DNA of 64,000 nucleotides from Monarcha castaneiventris obscurior (Eukaryota; Chordata; Aves; Passeriformes; Monarchidae): assembly GCA_026261815.1 (NCBI GenBank), contig JAMPIT010000566.1:27491001-27555000 (forward strand), written 5' to 3'. Under the pieces are notes generated by a model that saw nothing but the letters and a program-made list of their open reading frames with translations, had not been told where the DNA came from and did not search any database. Shown piece after piece: positions 36,786 to 49,129 of this stretch (the stretch's first letter is position 1; each line of letters opens with the position of its first letter). The translations under genes were made by a program, and so were the position numbers.

Positions 36786-38495
36786 AAAAAAAACCCTTCA
36801 CAAGGCTCACTGCCATGTGTCTAGAGTCTGTAGGCATAAAGAGGGATGCCTTGAGAGGGTTATCTTTTTCCTGTTTTAAAACTGTTCTTCAAGACAGATA
36901 TGTTGAAAGATTCAGTTTCTGGGCATGCTTTGATCTATTGCATTTTGTGGGGCAGCAAAAGAATGTCCAATATCTAAAATTACATGAGAAGAATCCTTAC
37001 ATAGAATTTTTGCACTGAACACTTTTTTTCTTGAGAAATTATAAATTAATGACAGATGGATAATTAAAAAATCATTTCATGATTGTTTACTAGTTTAATA
37101 TCTGTTATGTAATAGTTAAAACATTTCAGATAGAGTGAAGGAAAGCACTTTGAGGTTGTTGGAATATGACAAGAATGGACATGAAGAATTGTCTTCAGGC
37201 ATTATAAGCAATCATAGACTTTTCAGAAGTGGATCAGATTTCATCTCAGAACTATTTATCGGCCTTCATACTCTGTCATATAGGAAGGCTGTTTCACAAT
37301 ATTAGTACTTTGACAGCTGGAAAATATCAGTTTCTCTCTCAGCTACACTCATGATCAGTTTATAGCAACCTAGCAAGTGTTGTTTAGCTTGATTCTTCTT
37401 CCCTTCTTTCTTTGTAATATCAGTTTGACACAATATATTTTGGTGTTTCATCCTAGCATACTTTTTCATATTGAAATCTCAGTGATTCAATAGTAATCAA
37501 CATATTCAGGGTTTTCTACTTCCTCTTTGATTATTACTGACTTTTTTGGTTTAAAACAATTTTTTTTCTTATTAATCTTTACACTTTGTACTTTTACATA
37601 TTGTAGATATTGACTTGTACTTTTTCTTACTCAGTTTAGTCATTCTATTACTACAATTCTTAGTGTCATCATTTTTTTTGGTAACATTTAGATCTTCCAA
37701 AGTAACAATAACTGCTAGTTTTGTATCATATCCATCAGATTCATCAGCGGTTAATTAAGAAATGCATCTTTGAGGCATAGGATTTTCTTATTTTTCTCCC
37801 TCCTCCTTTCAGTACAATTTCAGTTGTTTTCCCATGTATTAGCTGTGAGATAACAGCAGTTTTCTATTCTTGCCCCTCCACTCTTATTGCTGTGGGATGA
37901 TAATTTTGACCTAGACAAATTCTAATCATTTTGTTGATGCAGAAATCAGTAAAACATATTTTCATTGAAAGTTAATGTTTCTGAAATTGCATCTGAAATT
38001 GAAGAGCAAAAGGTTTCAGTTTGTTTGCAAGGAAGAGTTAAAAACCCCGAGCTATAGAACAATCTAATTTAATAAGAAAAGTTCTTGTTCTGTTTTTCAT
38101 GGTGGGGTACAGTTCTGTCCAGGACATGTGATACCCATAGGGCAAAAATTTCCAAGATTTTTCATAAATATATTGTGAATCTGAGGACCCAAACTAGTCC
38201 TTTCAATAAGAAAACAGGATTATGAAAGACAAATAAGGATAAGCAAGGCTGACAAGCATTTAATAAGTTTAACTATAGCAAATTATTAAAAGCTTTAAAA
38301 GTTTCTATAATCTAGAAGAAGACTTGATCACAGAGTTATTTTAAGTATATAGTTCTTGAAAATCAATTTAGTTCACTCTCTAATAGCTGTTTGAGTATGA
38401 TTTGCGGAATTGTTCTTTCTCCATCAGATAAGATTCATTTGCCCATAAATAGCTATCTCGTACTGTTTTCCAAATCTAATATTGTTTTCCACTCA
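36786..38495. other. AT-rich noncoding DNA
   Basis: No gene or repeat family is recognised. T-rich sequence is common between 37400 and 37680. Confidence 0.55.
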
Positions 38496-38571
38496 AACTT
38501 ACAAAGTGTCCAAAATACAGAAAAAAAATGGTTAACTTACAAAGTGTCCAAAATACAGAAAAAAAATAGTT
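38496..38571. repeat. 38-bp tandem duplication
   Basis: A 38-bp unit beginning AACTTACAAAGTGTCC and ending in eight A plus five bases occurs twice (38496-38533 and 38534-38571). The copies differ at one base near the end (TGGTT versus TAGTT). The near identity suggests a recent duplication by slippage. Confidence 0.92.
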
Positions 38572-40854
38572 AACGAGCATTTTAAATAGTTCTTAAATTT
38601 CTAGCCATTTTTCATTTTATTTAATGGTCATGAGTGGAATGGATGAATGCAGTATTAACCAAAACTATATATGGCAGTTTGCTAGCACAATCAGAGAAGA
38701 AATATCTGTCCACAATTCTACAAAATGTAGGTGTTAATTGTCATAGTTCGTCTGAATCATGGTCTTATAAGTATTCCCAAGTAAAGAGATGTGAGATAAT
38801 GTAGAATCACTGTTAACATCTGACCACGACAAGTAATGAAAAAATTTCTTTAAAGCTTGTTTGTATCCAAAGATACCTTGGCACCAAGGTCTGAAACAAG
38901 ATTTGTACTTTAGCATACCCTTTTAAATCCCTACATCTCAAAAAATTTGTTCACATACTTTACTTTTCAAGTATTTTTTTTTGTTTGTTTATAGATTGAA
39001 GACCTTCAAAGACCTACCCATAAAAATAGCAGTTGAGGAGCTGAAGGGACACCACTGCCCCACACCCCCCATCAGAGAAATAATTTTTATCTTAGTAATC
39101 AGATGTCAATTTTCCATTTATAGGTATCTTCCCAAGCAAATTCTTCGCTGTCCTGCTAAACTTTACAACTCACAGCATGGTCTAAGCTGCTTTATTGAGG
39201 ACTGTAGAGATACATTCCAGAGAGAAACAGGAAAAATATTTGTGGTCACATCTAAACCATCCTTTCTTTGGGAAAGCGTTTGAAATTTTTGACCCGAAAA
39301 TATCAGGGAAGGTGTTCTGGATAGGAACATCAGAGATGCTGCAAAAATCCATTCCTCTTGAAGCTGTCAGGTGCAACAGATACCGTGAAATATTTGGAAA
39401 AGAAATCTGTAGTACTATGAAACAAAAACAGCATTCATCAATTTATTTTTCTGCATCAACTTCTATACATCTCAGAAATGACACTATTTTTCATTGTTCC
39501 ATCAAAGATGATAATGGAATAATAAATTCAGCCACTGATGCTAAATACTTACACAATGGAATCTGCCAAAATCCTGAATTAGCTGAGCTAACATCTACTA
39601 AACTTCTGGTGTGAGATAAATTTCTTAAAATATAAATGAATATAACTCTGAATATGCTTGGAATAAGTCTATTTTGTATATTCTTCCTTAGTCAGACAAA
39701 TGTTTCTACTTAAAATTGAACCATAGTCACACAATACCACTCACAGTCTTGTTTAAGATGCTCAGTGATAAATAAGATGCTTAAGCTTCATTCATTGCTA
39801 TTTTTCTCCTGCTTGAGCTCTGTTCATTGTGCGCTTTTAGAACTCTTTGAGAGTAGGTGATAGTCATGCATTCTGTGCGAAAAGATAAAGCTGTATATCT
39901 CTTAATACAAGACAGTTTCGCTTGCAATGTGTATATTGTGTCCCTTACTGAATTATACAATCTTTATAGATTAATGTGTGAGAAGCTGATTTATTTCTCT
40001 ATGGTTATGTCACAATGAACTAGTAATTTCATTTGGATTACAACTTCATCTCTCAGTAGCCTCTCAATAGTGTTTCCTTTATATCAGTAATAAGGTGCAG
40101 TGTAATAAATTAATACACTTTTTATGCAATACCCTTAGCTGTGTCCTGTTTACAGTATTTTACACAATCAATTATTGATCAGATCTTGATTTACTTAACT
40201 AACCATCAGCTACAGCAACTGCAGGCAAAACGATGGAGTGAAGGCATTGGTACCTCTTGTGACAGCCATGGGTGGTTCCACCACAGCTGCTGAGAGGTAA
40301 CTGACCACTGAGGAGATGAGACATCTAAAGATAAGACACCTTATTCCTCCCCAGCACCAGTTGTCACATTTTCACCCTGCCTTTTGTCAGGGATTCAGGA
40401 AACAGAATTCAGGTTTTGGCAGTGCCTGATGGACAAACAAAAATGGCAACTTTTTCCAACTCCTGACTTCTACCAGAGCATTGCACTCATAGAAGCTGTA
40501 AAATGTGTTCTAATAACTATCATGGTTATCTTGAATATCCTTGATATAATAACTAAAATTACACCCCTGAGAATGTGGCAAAAGATATTAGAGTGACTAA
40601 CAGAGATTAAGATTTCTGCATAGGCATATAAATTAAACTGACACATGACAAATGCGACTATGAAAGCATTCAGAATTCACAGAAAAGAGTGACTGCCAAG
40701 ATAGAAATATACAGTAAAGCAATCAAATTCCATGGCAAGCACAGGAGACTCTCAATTAATACCTAAACACCTATAATAGCTACATATTTGGCCTAGCACA
40801 CTTCATCTGTAATTATGAGCACCTCAAGACCCTTACAGGGCACCAAAAAAGAAA
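38572..40854. other. AT-rich noncoding DNA with unassigned open frames
   Basis: Two overlapping plus-strand open frames at 38981-39283 and 39195-39614 (139 codons) are the longest outside CR1. Neither resembles a known family, and they are in different frames. The rest is ordinary. The stretch at 40200-40400 is slightly more GC-rich with no recognised content. Confidence 0.45.
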
Positions 40855-40970
40855 TGTTGAGGTTTAACCCTGGCGAGCAGCTCATCTCCACACAGCAACT
40901 TGCTCAGTTTCCTGTAGCAGGATGGGAAGAGAAGGTTTTGGATGAAATTCGAAGGTCTAAAAATTTTCCA
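40855..40970 (+). mobile_element. LTR 5' fragment (ERV-like)
   Basis: The plus strand begins TGTTGAGGTTTAACCCTGGC, then AGCAGCTCATCTCCACACAG and, after a gap, AGGATGGGAAGAGAAGG. The order recalls the start of a common avian ERV LTR whose consensus has GGTTTAACCC, CACACAGCCGCTCGCTCA and GGGATGGGGGAGAGAA. Only the first 90-115 bp remain; the rest of the LTR is absent. Confidence 0.5.
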
Positions 40971-41353
40971 AATCCTGTGCACCATCAGTGTACATTTTCA
41001 TTGATACAAAATCAAGTATCCAAATTTAAAGAAACGGTAGTAAATCAAGTGTAGAGGTAACCTCAGTTAAAAGTTTCCATGTTAGAAAAATGAACCCTGT
41101 TCCCAGAACCCTGTTAGAATTAATCGAGTGTCTGACTGAAACTTTACTGAAAGGAACATTTGCATAAACACACAAAGCATAAAAAGTCAAGCCAAACAAA
41201 TGTTTTTTGAATACTAGACACAAATCTTTGTGATTATAATATATTATTATTAAATTATTTTTGCTTTGTATAAATTTCTGTGAAGGCTTCCTAACAGGTG
41301 TGGTTGAGCACGTTAAATAGAAAACTACTGAAACAAATAAAAATGTTGAATGT

Positions 41354-41405
41354 ATTTTATTTTATTTTATTTTATATTTTACTTATTTTTATTTTATTTT
41401 ATTTT
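41354..41405. repeat. (TTTTA)n microsatellite
   Basis: About ten copies of TTTTA are seen, perfect on the left, broken by ATATTTTACT in the middle and regular again on the right. Confidence 0.9.
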
Positions 41406-42714
41406 CTCTACAGGATCTGAACTATATAACCATAACATCATTTTCATCAGAGTTCAACTATACAGAAATGATACTGACAGATGTGGAGTATCTGTCACCA
41501 ACACTGAAAAATAATAAATTACAGGAACATTTAGTTCTATTTTAGTTGAGTATTCTTGATGAGATTTTTTTTACTGTGAAAATTTCGTTCTTATTCAAAA
41601 TTCATTTTTCTTTCCTTTCCCTGTAAGAAGTAACTTATGTGGCCCTGTTCATTATCTACTGAAAGAAATTATGTTTTCCCTTTGCTGGTAAAAGGCTAAT
41701 TATTTCTTGTCTCCTGCTCCTTCTTTAGCCTTTCTGAGAAACTAATTTTATAGCAAATCTGCCAAATACCATGCTGCCTTAGAAAACATTCATTGTTATT
41801 TACATTATACAGCTTGTTTGCTTGTTAGCTACTGGGTTGTGTGGATTTTTTGAGCTCTAGTTACAAAACACACCTACAAGAACTTGTCCCACAAAATCCC
41901 TAAGTAAATTTTTATTTGACAAGACAGCCTATACACTTGACTGCTAACAATGCTCTTCTCAGTGCAATTAAAGTTTGTATTGTTAAAACCTGGGTCTTAG
42001 GTTTAGAATATAAATCTAATAATTACTGAAAAATCTACAAGAAATATTACTTTTTTTCTGGGATAATGTGATAGCCAAACAGTAAATAATTTTCTTGGTG
42101 AAAAAAGTGTCACAAGAGGCTTCAGTAATTTTATTTTTTTGTATAGTTCAACTGATAATATGATCTTTTCTCAATTTTATATTTTAAGGGGCATCTACAG
42201 ATGCATCTAGGGTGACTTGGACTGACTTTTTACCTCCCCTCACTTTATTGACCTTCATTTCTACTGTTAACAGCTATGTTTAGGAAGTCATAATGACATA
42301 TGTGGTTATGTAATAGAAAATGTGACATCCAGATATCTGGTAAATATGAAAAATACCCTACTTTCTGTGCAATGTACCCATAGGAAATAACGTATGTACA
42401 GTCCCTAGAAAAATTTGCAGTCAGAATTGTGTGTGATTGTACTTAGAGCACAAAAACTTCCTTTTAGAAGACTGTTTCCAGCTACATATAAAATTGTATC
42501 AATATTTAATTATTCAGGATCTGATTTTCCATGCATGATATCTTCTCAGGTTCAATTTAGTAAAGTGCAGGGAAAAGAGGTTGAACTACTTCCAAGAACA
42601 AAATAAGCAAACAAATTATGTACAAGCAGAATACATCAAATGAATCTAGCTCTTATCATGACTTGGAACAGGAGTAGGAATTGTTGCAGAGATACCTTAC
42701 TAGAATCGATCATT
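41406..42714. other. AT-rich noncoding DNA
   Basis: No gene or repeat family is recognised. Confidence 0.55.
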
Positions 42715-42930
42715 TGCTCTGCTGGTGACCTCTCCCTTCAGGTATTTATATACACATGAGATTCCCCATGAATCTTCTCTTCTCCAGGATAAAGAGTCTC
42801 AGCTGCTTCATTTTTTCTTTACAGGAGTGATGTTCCAGTCCTTTTATCATATCAGAGACCATTTATTGGAGTCTCACCTCTAGCTGCATCTCCCTCTTGT
42901 ACTGAGAAGCCCAGAACTGTAACTTTTGCC
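42715..42930 (-). mobile_element. Old CR1 fragment, antisense
   Basis: The plus strand shows CTTCAGGTATTTATATACAC (about 42737), ATCTTCTCTTCTCCAGG (about 42772), GAGTGATGTTCCAGTCC and TCTTGTACTGAGAAGCCC, in antisense CR1 order. It is diverged and noncoding. Confidence 0.75.
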
Positions 42931-43888
42931 ACTTCTCACATGGTCATCTGTCCCATCCAGCAATTTCTCAGGTCATGTCCAACAGTTTTGCATGCCAGCT
43001 TGTACTCTGGCAAGGGTTATAATCCTCCACCTCTACCATATCTGGTGTCATTTCAGTACTACAGTGTATCCAAAACACCTATATGAGACTAACGATTAAT
43101 CTTCTAGATGAGTAAGTCTCAACTGATCAATAGATTTCCTCAATCAGCTGAACTGCTGTTCAGATTCCATGAACAATTTAACTTGGTGATTTGATTCACT
43201 TGCCTAATCAGAGGCACATATTATAGTATCCTGTGAGATTCCCTAATATATGCACAGCATCTGTGTTACCTGGCAAATTCAGCAGAGAAGTAAGGTGAGA
43301 CAGAATAGCTAAGCCATTCTTGAACAGTACCAGTAAGCCAGAAAAAAAGGCACCTTAAAAGGCGTTTTAAATAGATTAATGGCAGTTTAATTTATATTTT
43401 ATTTACATTATTCACATTTACAGCTGAACTTACACTCTCCCCAAGTTTTGTACAATTGCCTTATTTACTTCTAAATCTGTATCTTAATCTTGACCCAAAT
43501 TCTGCCTGAAGAGTAGGATTGAGACTCCTAAACAGAGGTACATATCACCATTCTGGATGCAAAATATTCTGACTTGTCTCTACTTGTTGCTCCAGAAGGA
43601 TTCTGATCTACCTTAGATCTTGTATTACATTTGTACAAATGTCTGGTTGGAGTTAACGAGGTAATTAGATTCAAATTTTTACATGAAAGCCTCAAATATG
43701 CCAATTTCACACTCATAATACAGTGTTTTACATCAGTGTCATGTCCTTTGTTTCTCTTCTTCAAAAAATAACTTACATTGCAGCTAATAATGTACTAATT
43801 TTTCACCAGCCATAAAATTTGCCTTTAAAATACATGCATGAATATTTTTCTAAATGAGTAATTCCTCTCAAATGCTCTTTTTTCCCTC
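42931..43888. other. AT-rich noncoding DNA
   Basis: No gene is recognised. The first 100 bp may be further decayed CR1 sequence. Confidence 0.5.
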
Positions 43889-43911
43889 TTTTTTTTTTTT
43901 TTTTTTTTTTT
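43889..43911. repeat. 23-T homopolymer tract
   Basis: Twenty-three consecutive T residues, preceded by a short T/C stretch. A reversed poly-A tail of a processed copy is possible, but I see no gene sequence to its right. Confidence 0.85.
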
Positions 43912-46089
43912 GTATTTTCCATTATACTAGTCCCTACTTAATTATAATGACTTTTTTCATCCAGGGGTTACACAGACAATATTGGAATTAATGTCCATTT
44001 AAGAAATTATTTCAGTGTACATTGAATTATCTGAACCAATATATTTTCTCATTTAACATACATAGCTGCAAGAGCTTCAATTTTGTACCTATACAATGAA
44101 AGGAAAGGATTACTGTGCCACAAGTCAAATTCAGCAGACAAAACTCTTGAAGGTTTAGGCATATAAGGCAGTAGTCTGAACTACTAGTTCAGCAATCAGA
44201 GTTTTTTGAGGGAATTCCCTTGAGTACATCCCATAACCTGCAGCAACTTGTATAGAAGGCAGAACTGCAGCAGTTCTGTGCCATGACATGTCTTTTAACC
44301 GAAATCTCTAGTGATATGTTCATAATTAAGCAATCAAATTCCACTCATAAATCTGGGCAGTTAAATTTTTTCTTAGGTTTTTGGATACTTTTATACAACA
44401 GCAAAAGCATTAGAGCTGCCTTAGATGTATTTGACTTAATGATACAGGTTTGCATTAAATTTATATAAATTTAAGTTTGATCAGTGCTTTAGTCTCTAAA
44501 TTGGCTGTACACCTGACAGTTCTGAAACTGAGTGTTAGAAGCTGAGTGTTAATATGTCACTGAGATTTAACTAATGTGTCTTAACTTTCATTAGACTGTG
44601 CGTACTGACTATCAAATTTAGAGATTTTAACTGGCTAATATACAGCTTGAAGAGCAAGTTTACATATTCCTGAAATCTATCACATAGAGATACTTGGATT
44701 TTCAGTGACAAATATAGACATTTACAGTGTGACATATGTTTAGCTAATCTGGTCATTTAGAATGTCTTTACAGTTAAAAGGACACATATCACATAATTAA
44801 TTTCATCCAGATGTCATAACTTGAAAGACATATGAAATGTGCCTCAAAGGAGTCTCTCTCCATTGACTAGCTCAGGTTACTGCTACTCTCCATTGAATAC
44901 TCAGCATACCCAGGCCTCAATTCATTTTTATGCAAAGGCATCTCTGCCTTTTAAAGTAGTCCAAGTTATTCAAGCAGTTGGATTATGCCAGCAGATGTGA
45001 TCCTACTTCTGCATTGCTATGTATCAGCAGTTGAAGACAAAGCTGTGAAATTCTGAAACAGTTAAAACAGATGTCCTTATATTTAGGTAACTAAATTGTT
45101 CCACTTGAACGAGAGTCAAATTCTGATTTAGACTAGTTCCGATATCAGCAATGTAGATATGTATGTGTAAAGTATAGATGTAGAATCCATTTTGTTGCCT
45201 ATCTTTAGATGACCAATGGCGTGTGAAACACCCTACAATGCAAGTTGATTGTCAGATGCCTCTTAGAAGGGACTCACAGTTCCCCTTAGCCTCAGATCAT
45301 AGATGATATCCTGAAGATATGCTGAGATTCTGCAACCTCTCAGATGGTGTAAACGCCTTTGCTGCTTAAGGAAAGATTGCTGTCTGCCTGTTCTGTGATG
45401 AGTTTACCTGATGGAGAACCCCTAGGTTCCCTGAGGAAAATCCTCCCACAGGTTCCACATCTACCTCGCCACAGCCTGGGAGTTTCAACATCCTTGGTAA
45501 CTGCTGTTTGACAACAATTAAAAGATTTGGACCATATTTAGCTTGTTTGATGATCTCAAGAAGAAAATAAACAGCAAATGGGTATAAAATGTTGTAGGAA
45601 AATAATAGAAAATGCATTTTCTGACATTGTATACAAATAATCAAGGAAGCTCATCTATGTGATCAGGCAGGACAATAGAGCAGAATGCATTAGGTTACAT
45701 TATTTCTTCAGAGTGGGTGCTTTTAAATCAGAAAGTTATGAAATTTAAAAAAACCCAATACTACAGAACTTAAATTTTCATAATTTTGAGCAGTTGATTG
45801 TCTTAAAAACCTATTTTAAGGATTGAAAATAACACCAACAAACCAAACTGAACTGAACTGTTTCAATGATTTAAGAAAACAGTTAAAAAAAGATTTTGTA
45901 ATATGTATTCTAGATAAACAATGACCAAAGAAGCACAGTTTATAAGGGTAGTTCATCTTATTCACAGATTGTAAACAAGAAATGAATAGAGTTGTTAAAG
46001 TTGATATACGTAAGCATAATTCAATATAATCAGACAAAATGAGAAATTAAAATTAAGACTGAATGAGGAAATATTTGCTAACACTCAGA
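43912..46089. other. AT-rich noncoding DNA
   Basis: No gene or repeat family is recognised. Confidence 0.55.
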
Positions 46090-46175
46090 TCTATTAGACA
46101 GATTCCCAAGGGAAATTAAAGGAAAATGAATGTTGGAGTGGTTTAAAATCCGGTTGGACAAAGCAGTGTAGGTAA
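46090..46175 (+). mobile_element. Possible short old CR1 fragment, sense
   Basis: AGATTCCCAAGGGAAATTAA followed by GGAGTGGTTTAAAATCCGG and TTGGACAAAG recalls the sense CR1 block near the 3' end, where a paired-cleavage region reads roughly GGA...TTTAAA..GTTGGACAA. The piece is short, so the call is tentative. Confidence 0.4.
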
Positions 46176-48054
46176 ACCAGAATTAAGGTAACCCCAGTGT
46201 ATCCTAATATATTCAAATGCAAACAATTTTGTGAGCAAAAAAATTTAAGAAGCACTAAGGTAGTTAGATGTGTCCTTCACATCGATATCCAGGGAAGCAC
46301 TGGTTCTGGCATTCCATAATCACTTCCTTATTTCAATTAATCAATTTTTTTATGCCACCAATTTATAAATTCCATACTTGAAAGAAAATCATGAGGCAAT
46401 TTTGAAGTAAAAAAGCTTAATCACAAACACCTGTTTACCTCATAAATGTAAATCTAATTTAACGACACAAATTTAAACTGGGTAATATCTTTAATAATAT
46501 CAGATTTCAGCATTTCTATAATGCAATTAGAATTGTAAGTTCTGAATGTAACAGGAGAAGCAATTAACAGAAATTTTATTCTTTCTTCTAACAAAACAGA
46601 GCTGAATTTTGATTTGGGCAAAAGCAAAAAACAAAAAAACAACAACAAAAAAACCCACCCCATACCAAATCACAGATTAAATACATAATTTATTTATTAT
46701 AAAGTACTCTATCTATACAAAACACATGAATTTTTTTTTATTTTGTTCCCTCATAACAGTTGTAGCAGACCTTTATAAACTACCAAATAGATGCTAAAGA
46801 AAAGTCTATTGGTTCATAAAGTCTCTCTATTAATAACAGAGAAAATTAATTTTCCATTTTGTTATCCTGTTTAACATGAATTTCCCAAATATGCGTACAA
46901 ATGAATAGTAACCTTTCTTCTTAATGTCAGGATTTCTGTTTGCATATCCATAGATATCCTCATAGCAAGTCATTTAATAAAGTGGCAATTTTCCATATGA
47001 TAAATAAATCTAAGATACTCTTCAATAGCAAGAGTATTTCCATTTCCAAATTTGCTGATGCGTATTCATACTTACAAAAAATATTTCTATTCAATTAAAA
47101 TATATTTATTTAAATTCAGTAATGAGACACAGGTGAGAAAGTAATGAGAGAACTAAAAGACTGTTGTTTCTCATGTATTCTAAAATAAAAATAATTCCAC
47201 ATAGAAAGCATTTAAAAATAAGCAAGATATGATTGCATTCTACTTAGATACTGCTTGAAAATGATTAATAGTTGTACTGTTCTGTAATGAAAAAAATATT
47301 CTAAACAACTGAGAAACAATGAACAAGGGAACTGTAAAAGCATGATCTGAAATTATAGATAATTGTCTGGAAAAGCCATGGAAATTTTATCCATATGTTT
47401 TGATGGACAGGAAGTGTTAAAAAAGAAACAAAGCTTTAGGGTTTTTGAATCCTGAACTTATATCCAGAAATGTCTTTCAGAAAAGACTGATCTGCATAGA
47501 TTTTTTTTCTGCTGACTTTTTCTAGTTTTAGACAAAAAATGAACTCTGCAGAGATATTCAGAAGCCTATACTGTAATTTAAATCCTAGTGAGCAATCCCT
47601 TAAAATAAATCTTATTTAATTATTCATTACCTGGGAATTAATGGGAATCTAAATTTCTGCCTGTAATATTATAGTTTTTCTATTGTTTATAATGTTTCTA
47701 TTGTTTTGACTGCTTGTTTTGGCTCTCACATCAGAAATAAGTATATACAAATTCTCAGGAGAAGGCATTTGTTGAATACAGATCTTCCATTTCTAAAGTA
47801 AATATTATGACAGTGTAAGTGTTAGATAAAAGTCAAACAGCAACACTTTTTTCCCTTTTATAGATGTTCTTTAAAGAATGAACAACTTCTGTTAATTTTT
47901 AGGTATTTATGGAAGCTTTAGTTATTCAACTAGATGAGCAGGTTTCAGCTTCCCAAATATACCTACTTTGAGGCAAGTACAAAAACAAAAAATTACAAAA
48001 ATCTGTTCTGCCTCTTCTCTTTGGTGTCTCTGATTGGCTAACTGTGCTCTATTG
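46176..48054. other. AT-rich noncoding DNA
   Basis: No gene or repeat family is recognised. An A-rich patch with AAC units lies at 46620-46665. Confidence 0.55.
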
Positions 48055-48877
48055 GCCCTATGGGATCCACCCAAGAGTACTGATGGAGCAGGCAGTAGAA
48101 CTTGCTGAGCTACTTAAGTAATTTACCAGCAGTCCTGACTAACCAGAGAGTCCCAGATGACTGGAAGTTGGTGACTATGACACCCATCTGCAAAACAAGT
48201 TGGAAGGAGGGTCCATATAGCTACAGGCTTATCAGCCTGACCTCAGTGCCAGGGAAAACAGTGGAGCAGATCATCTTGGGTGCCATCGTGTGGCATATGC
48301 AGGACAACCAGGCAATTAGACCCAGCCAGAACATGTTTGTGAAAGGCGAGCCCTGCTTGACCAACTTGATCTTGTATGACAAAATTACAGGCTTAGTGGA
48401 CGAAGGAAAGGCTGTTGTCTACCTAGACTTTGGTAAAGCCTTTGACACTGTCTTCCTCAGCATTCTCCTGGAGAAACTGTCTTCTCATGGCTTGGATGGA
48501 TGCACTACGGTGAAAGATTGGCTGGATGTCTGGGCTCAGAGAGTGGTGGTGAATGGTGTTACATCCAGCTGTGGGGCAGTCACAAGATGGGTTCCCCAGG
48601 GCTCAGTATTTTGGACAAACATATTTAATATCTTTATCTGTGATCTGGATGAGGGGATTGAGTGCCCACTCAGCCAGTTTACAGATGATACCAAGAAGGG
48701 TGGCAGTGTTGAACCACTGGAGGGTAGGAAACCTCTGCAGAGGGATTTGGACAGGCTGGATTTGTTGTCAGAGAGCAACAGTATGAGTTCAACGAGGCCA
48801 AGTGTCAGGTCCTGCACTTGGGTCACAACCACCCCATGCAATGCTACAGGCTAGGGAAGAGTGGCTGGAAAGCTATT
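48055..48877 (+). mobile_element. CR1 LINE, sense, reverse transcriptase part
   Basis: This is the best preserved CR1 in the window. It begins abruptly near GGGATCCACCCAAGAG (48062), which lies upstream of the reverse transcriptase motifs in full-length CR1. It runs without large gaps to AGAGTGGCTGGAAAGC (about 48859-48874). There the CR1 match stops and about 250 bp of other sequence follows before the CR1 3' end resumes. The endonuclease half of ORF2 and all of ORF1 are missing. Confidence 0.9.
48102..48854 (+). pseudogene. CR1 ORF2 reverse transcriptase relic
   Basis: CR1 ORF2 normally encodes an apurinic-type endonuclease followed by a reverse transcriptase that copies CR1 RNA into the genome. 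Here about 250 codons of the reverse transcriptase stay open. Visible motifs are [18 protein letters not shown] near residue 41, the motif A block [11 protein letters not shown] near residue 104 (with one catalytic Asp), VPQGSV near residue 164 (motif B) and FTDDTK near residue 193 (motif C, two Asp). The frame begins at TTG, not ATG, and the upstream part (from 48062) is in a different frame ending in a stop at 48118. An in-frame loss of about two residues precedes motif A. The last roughly 30 residues are frameshifted relative to CR1. It is a dead fragment with no start, endonuclease or end. Confidence 0.88.
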
Positions 48878-49129
48878 TATGAGGCTGTAACTGACAATAA
48901 AGAATAAATATCAAGCTCACATATGAATTCCTACATCACTGAAGGCAACTAAACAGAAATCCCAAACCCTTGTAGTCAGTTCAGTTTTCTCTAGGACTAG
49001 TAGCTTCATCCCATCTGCTGCTCTGCAACATGCAGGCTTCTTCTGAGGTCTCTTGTGAGTATCTTGTGATGACTGACTGAAGTGGAACATGTTCAAGCAA
49101 CTGAATCTTGTCGTTTGCATCTCCTTTAT
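48878..49129. other. Non-CR1 segment inside a CR1 copy
   Basis: About 250 bp here match no CR1 block I know, although CR1 flanks it on both sides in the same orientation. The CR1 sequence that should lie between the flanks is missing. It contains AATAAAGAATAAATA (48896-48910). It may be a filler from deletion repair, an insertion or strongly decayed CR1. Confidence 0.5.

Noticed and set aside
43889..43911. 23-T tract as the tail of a reversed processed pseudogene
   Set aside because: No gene-like sequence or flanking duplication is visible on either side.
48536..48841. 101-codon minus-strand open frame
   Set aside because: Antisense shadow of the CR1 reverse transcriptase frame.
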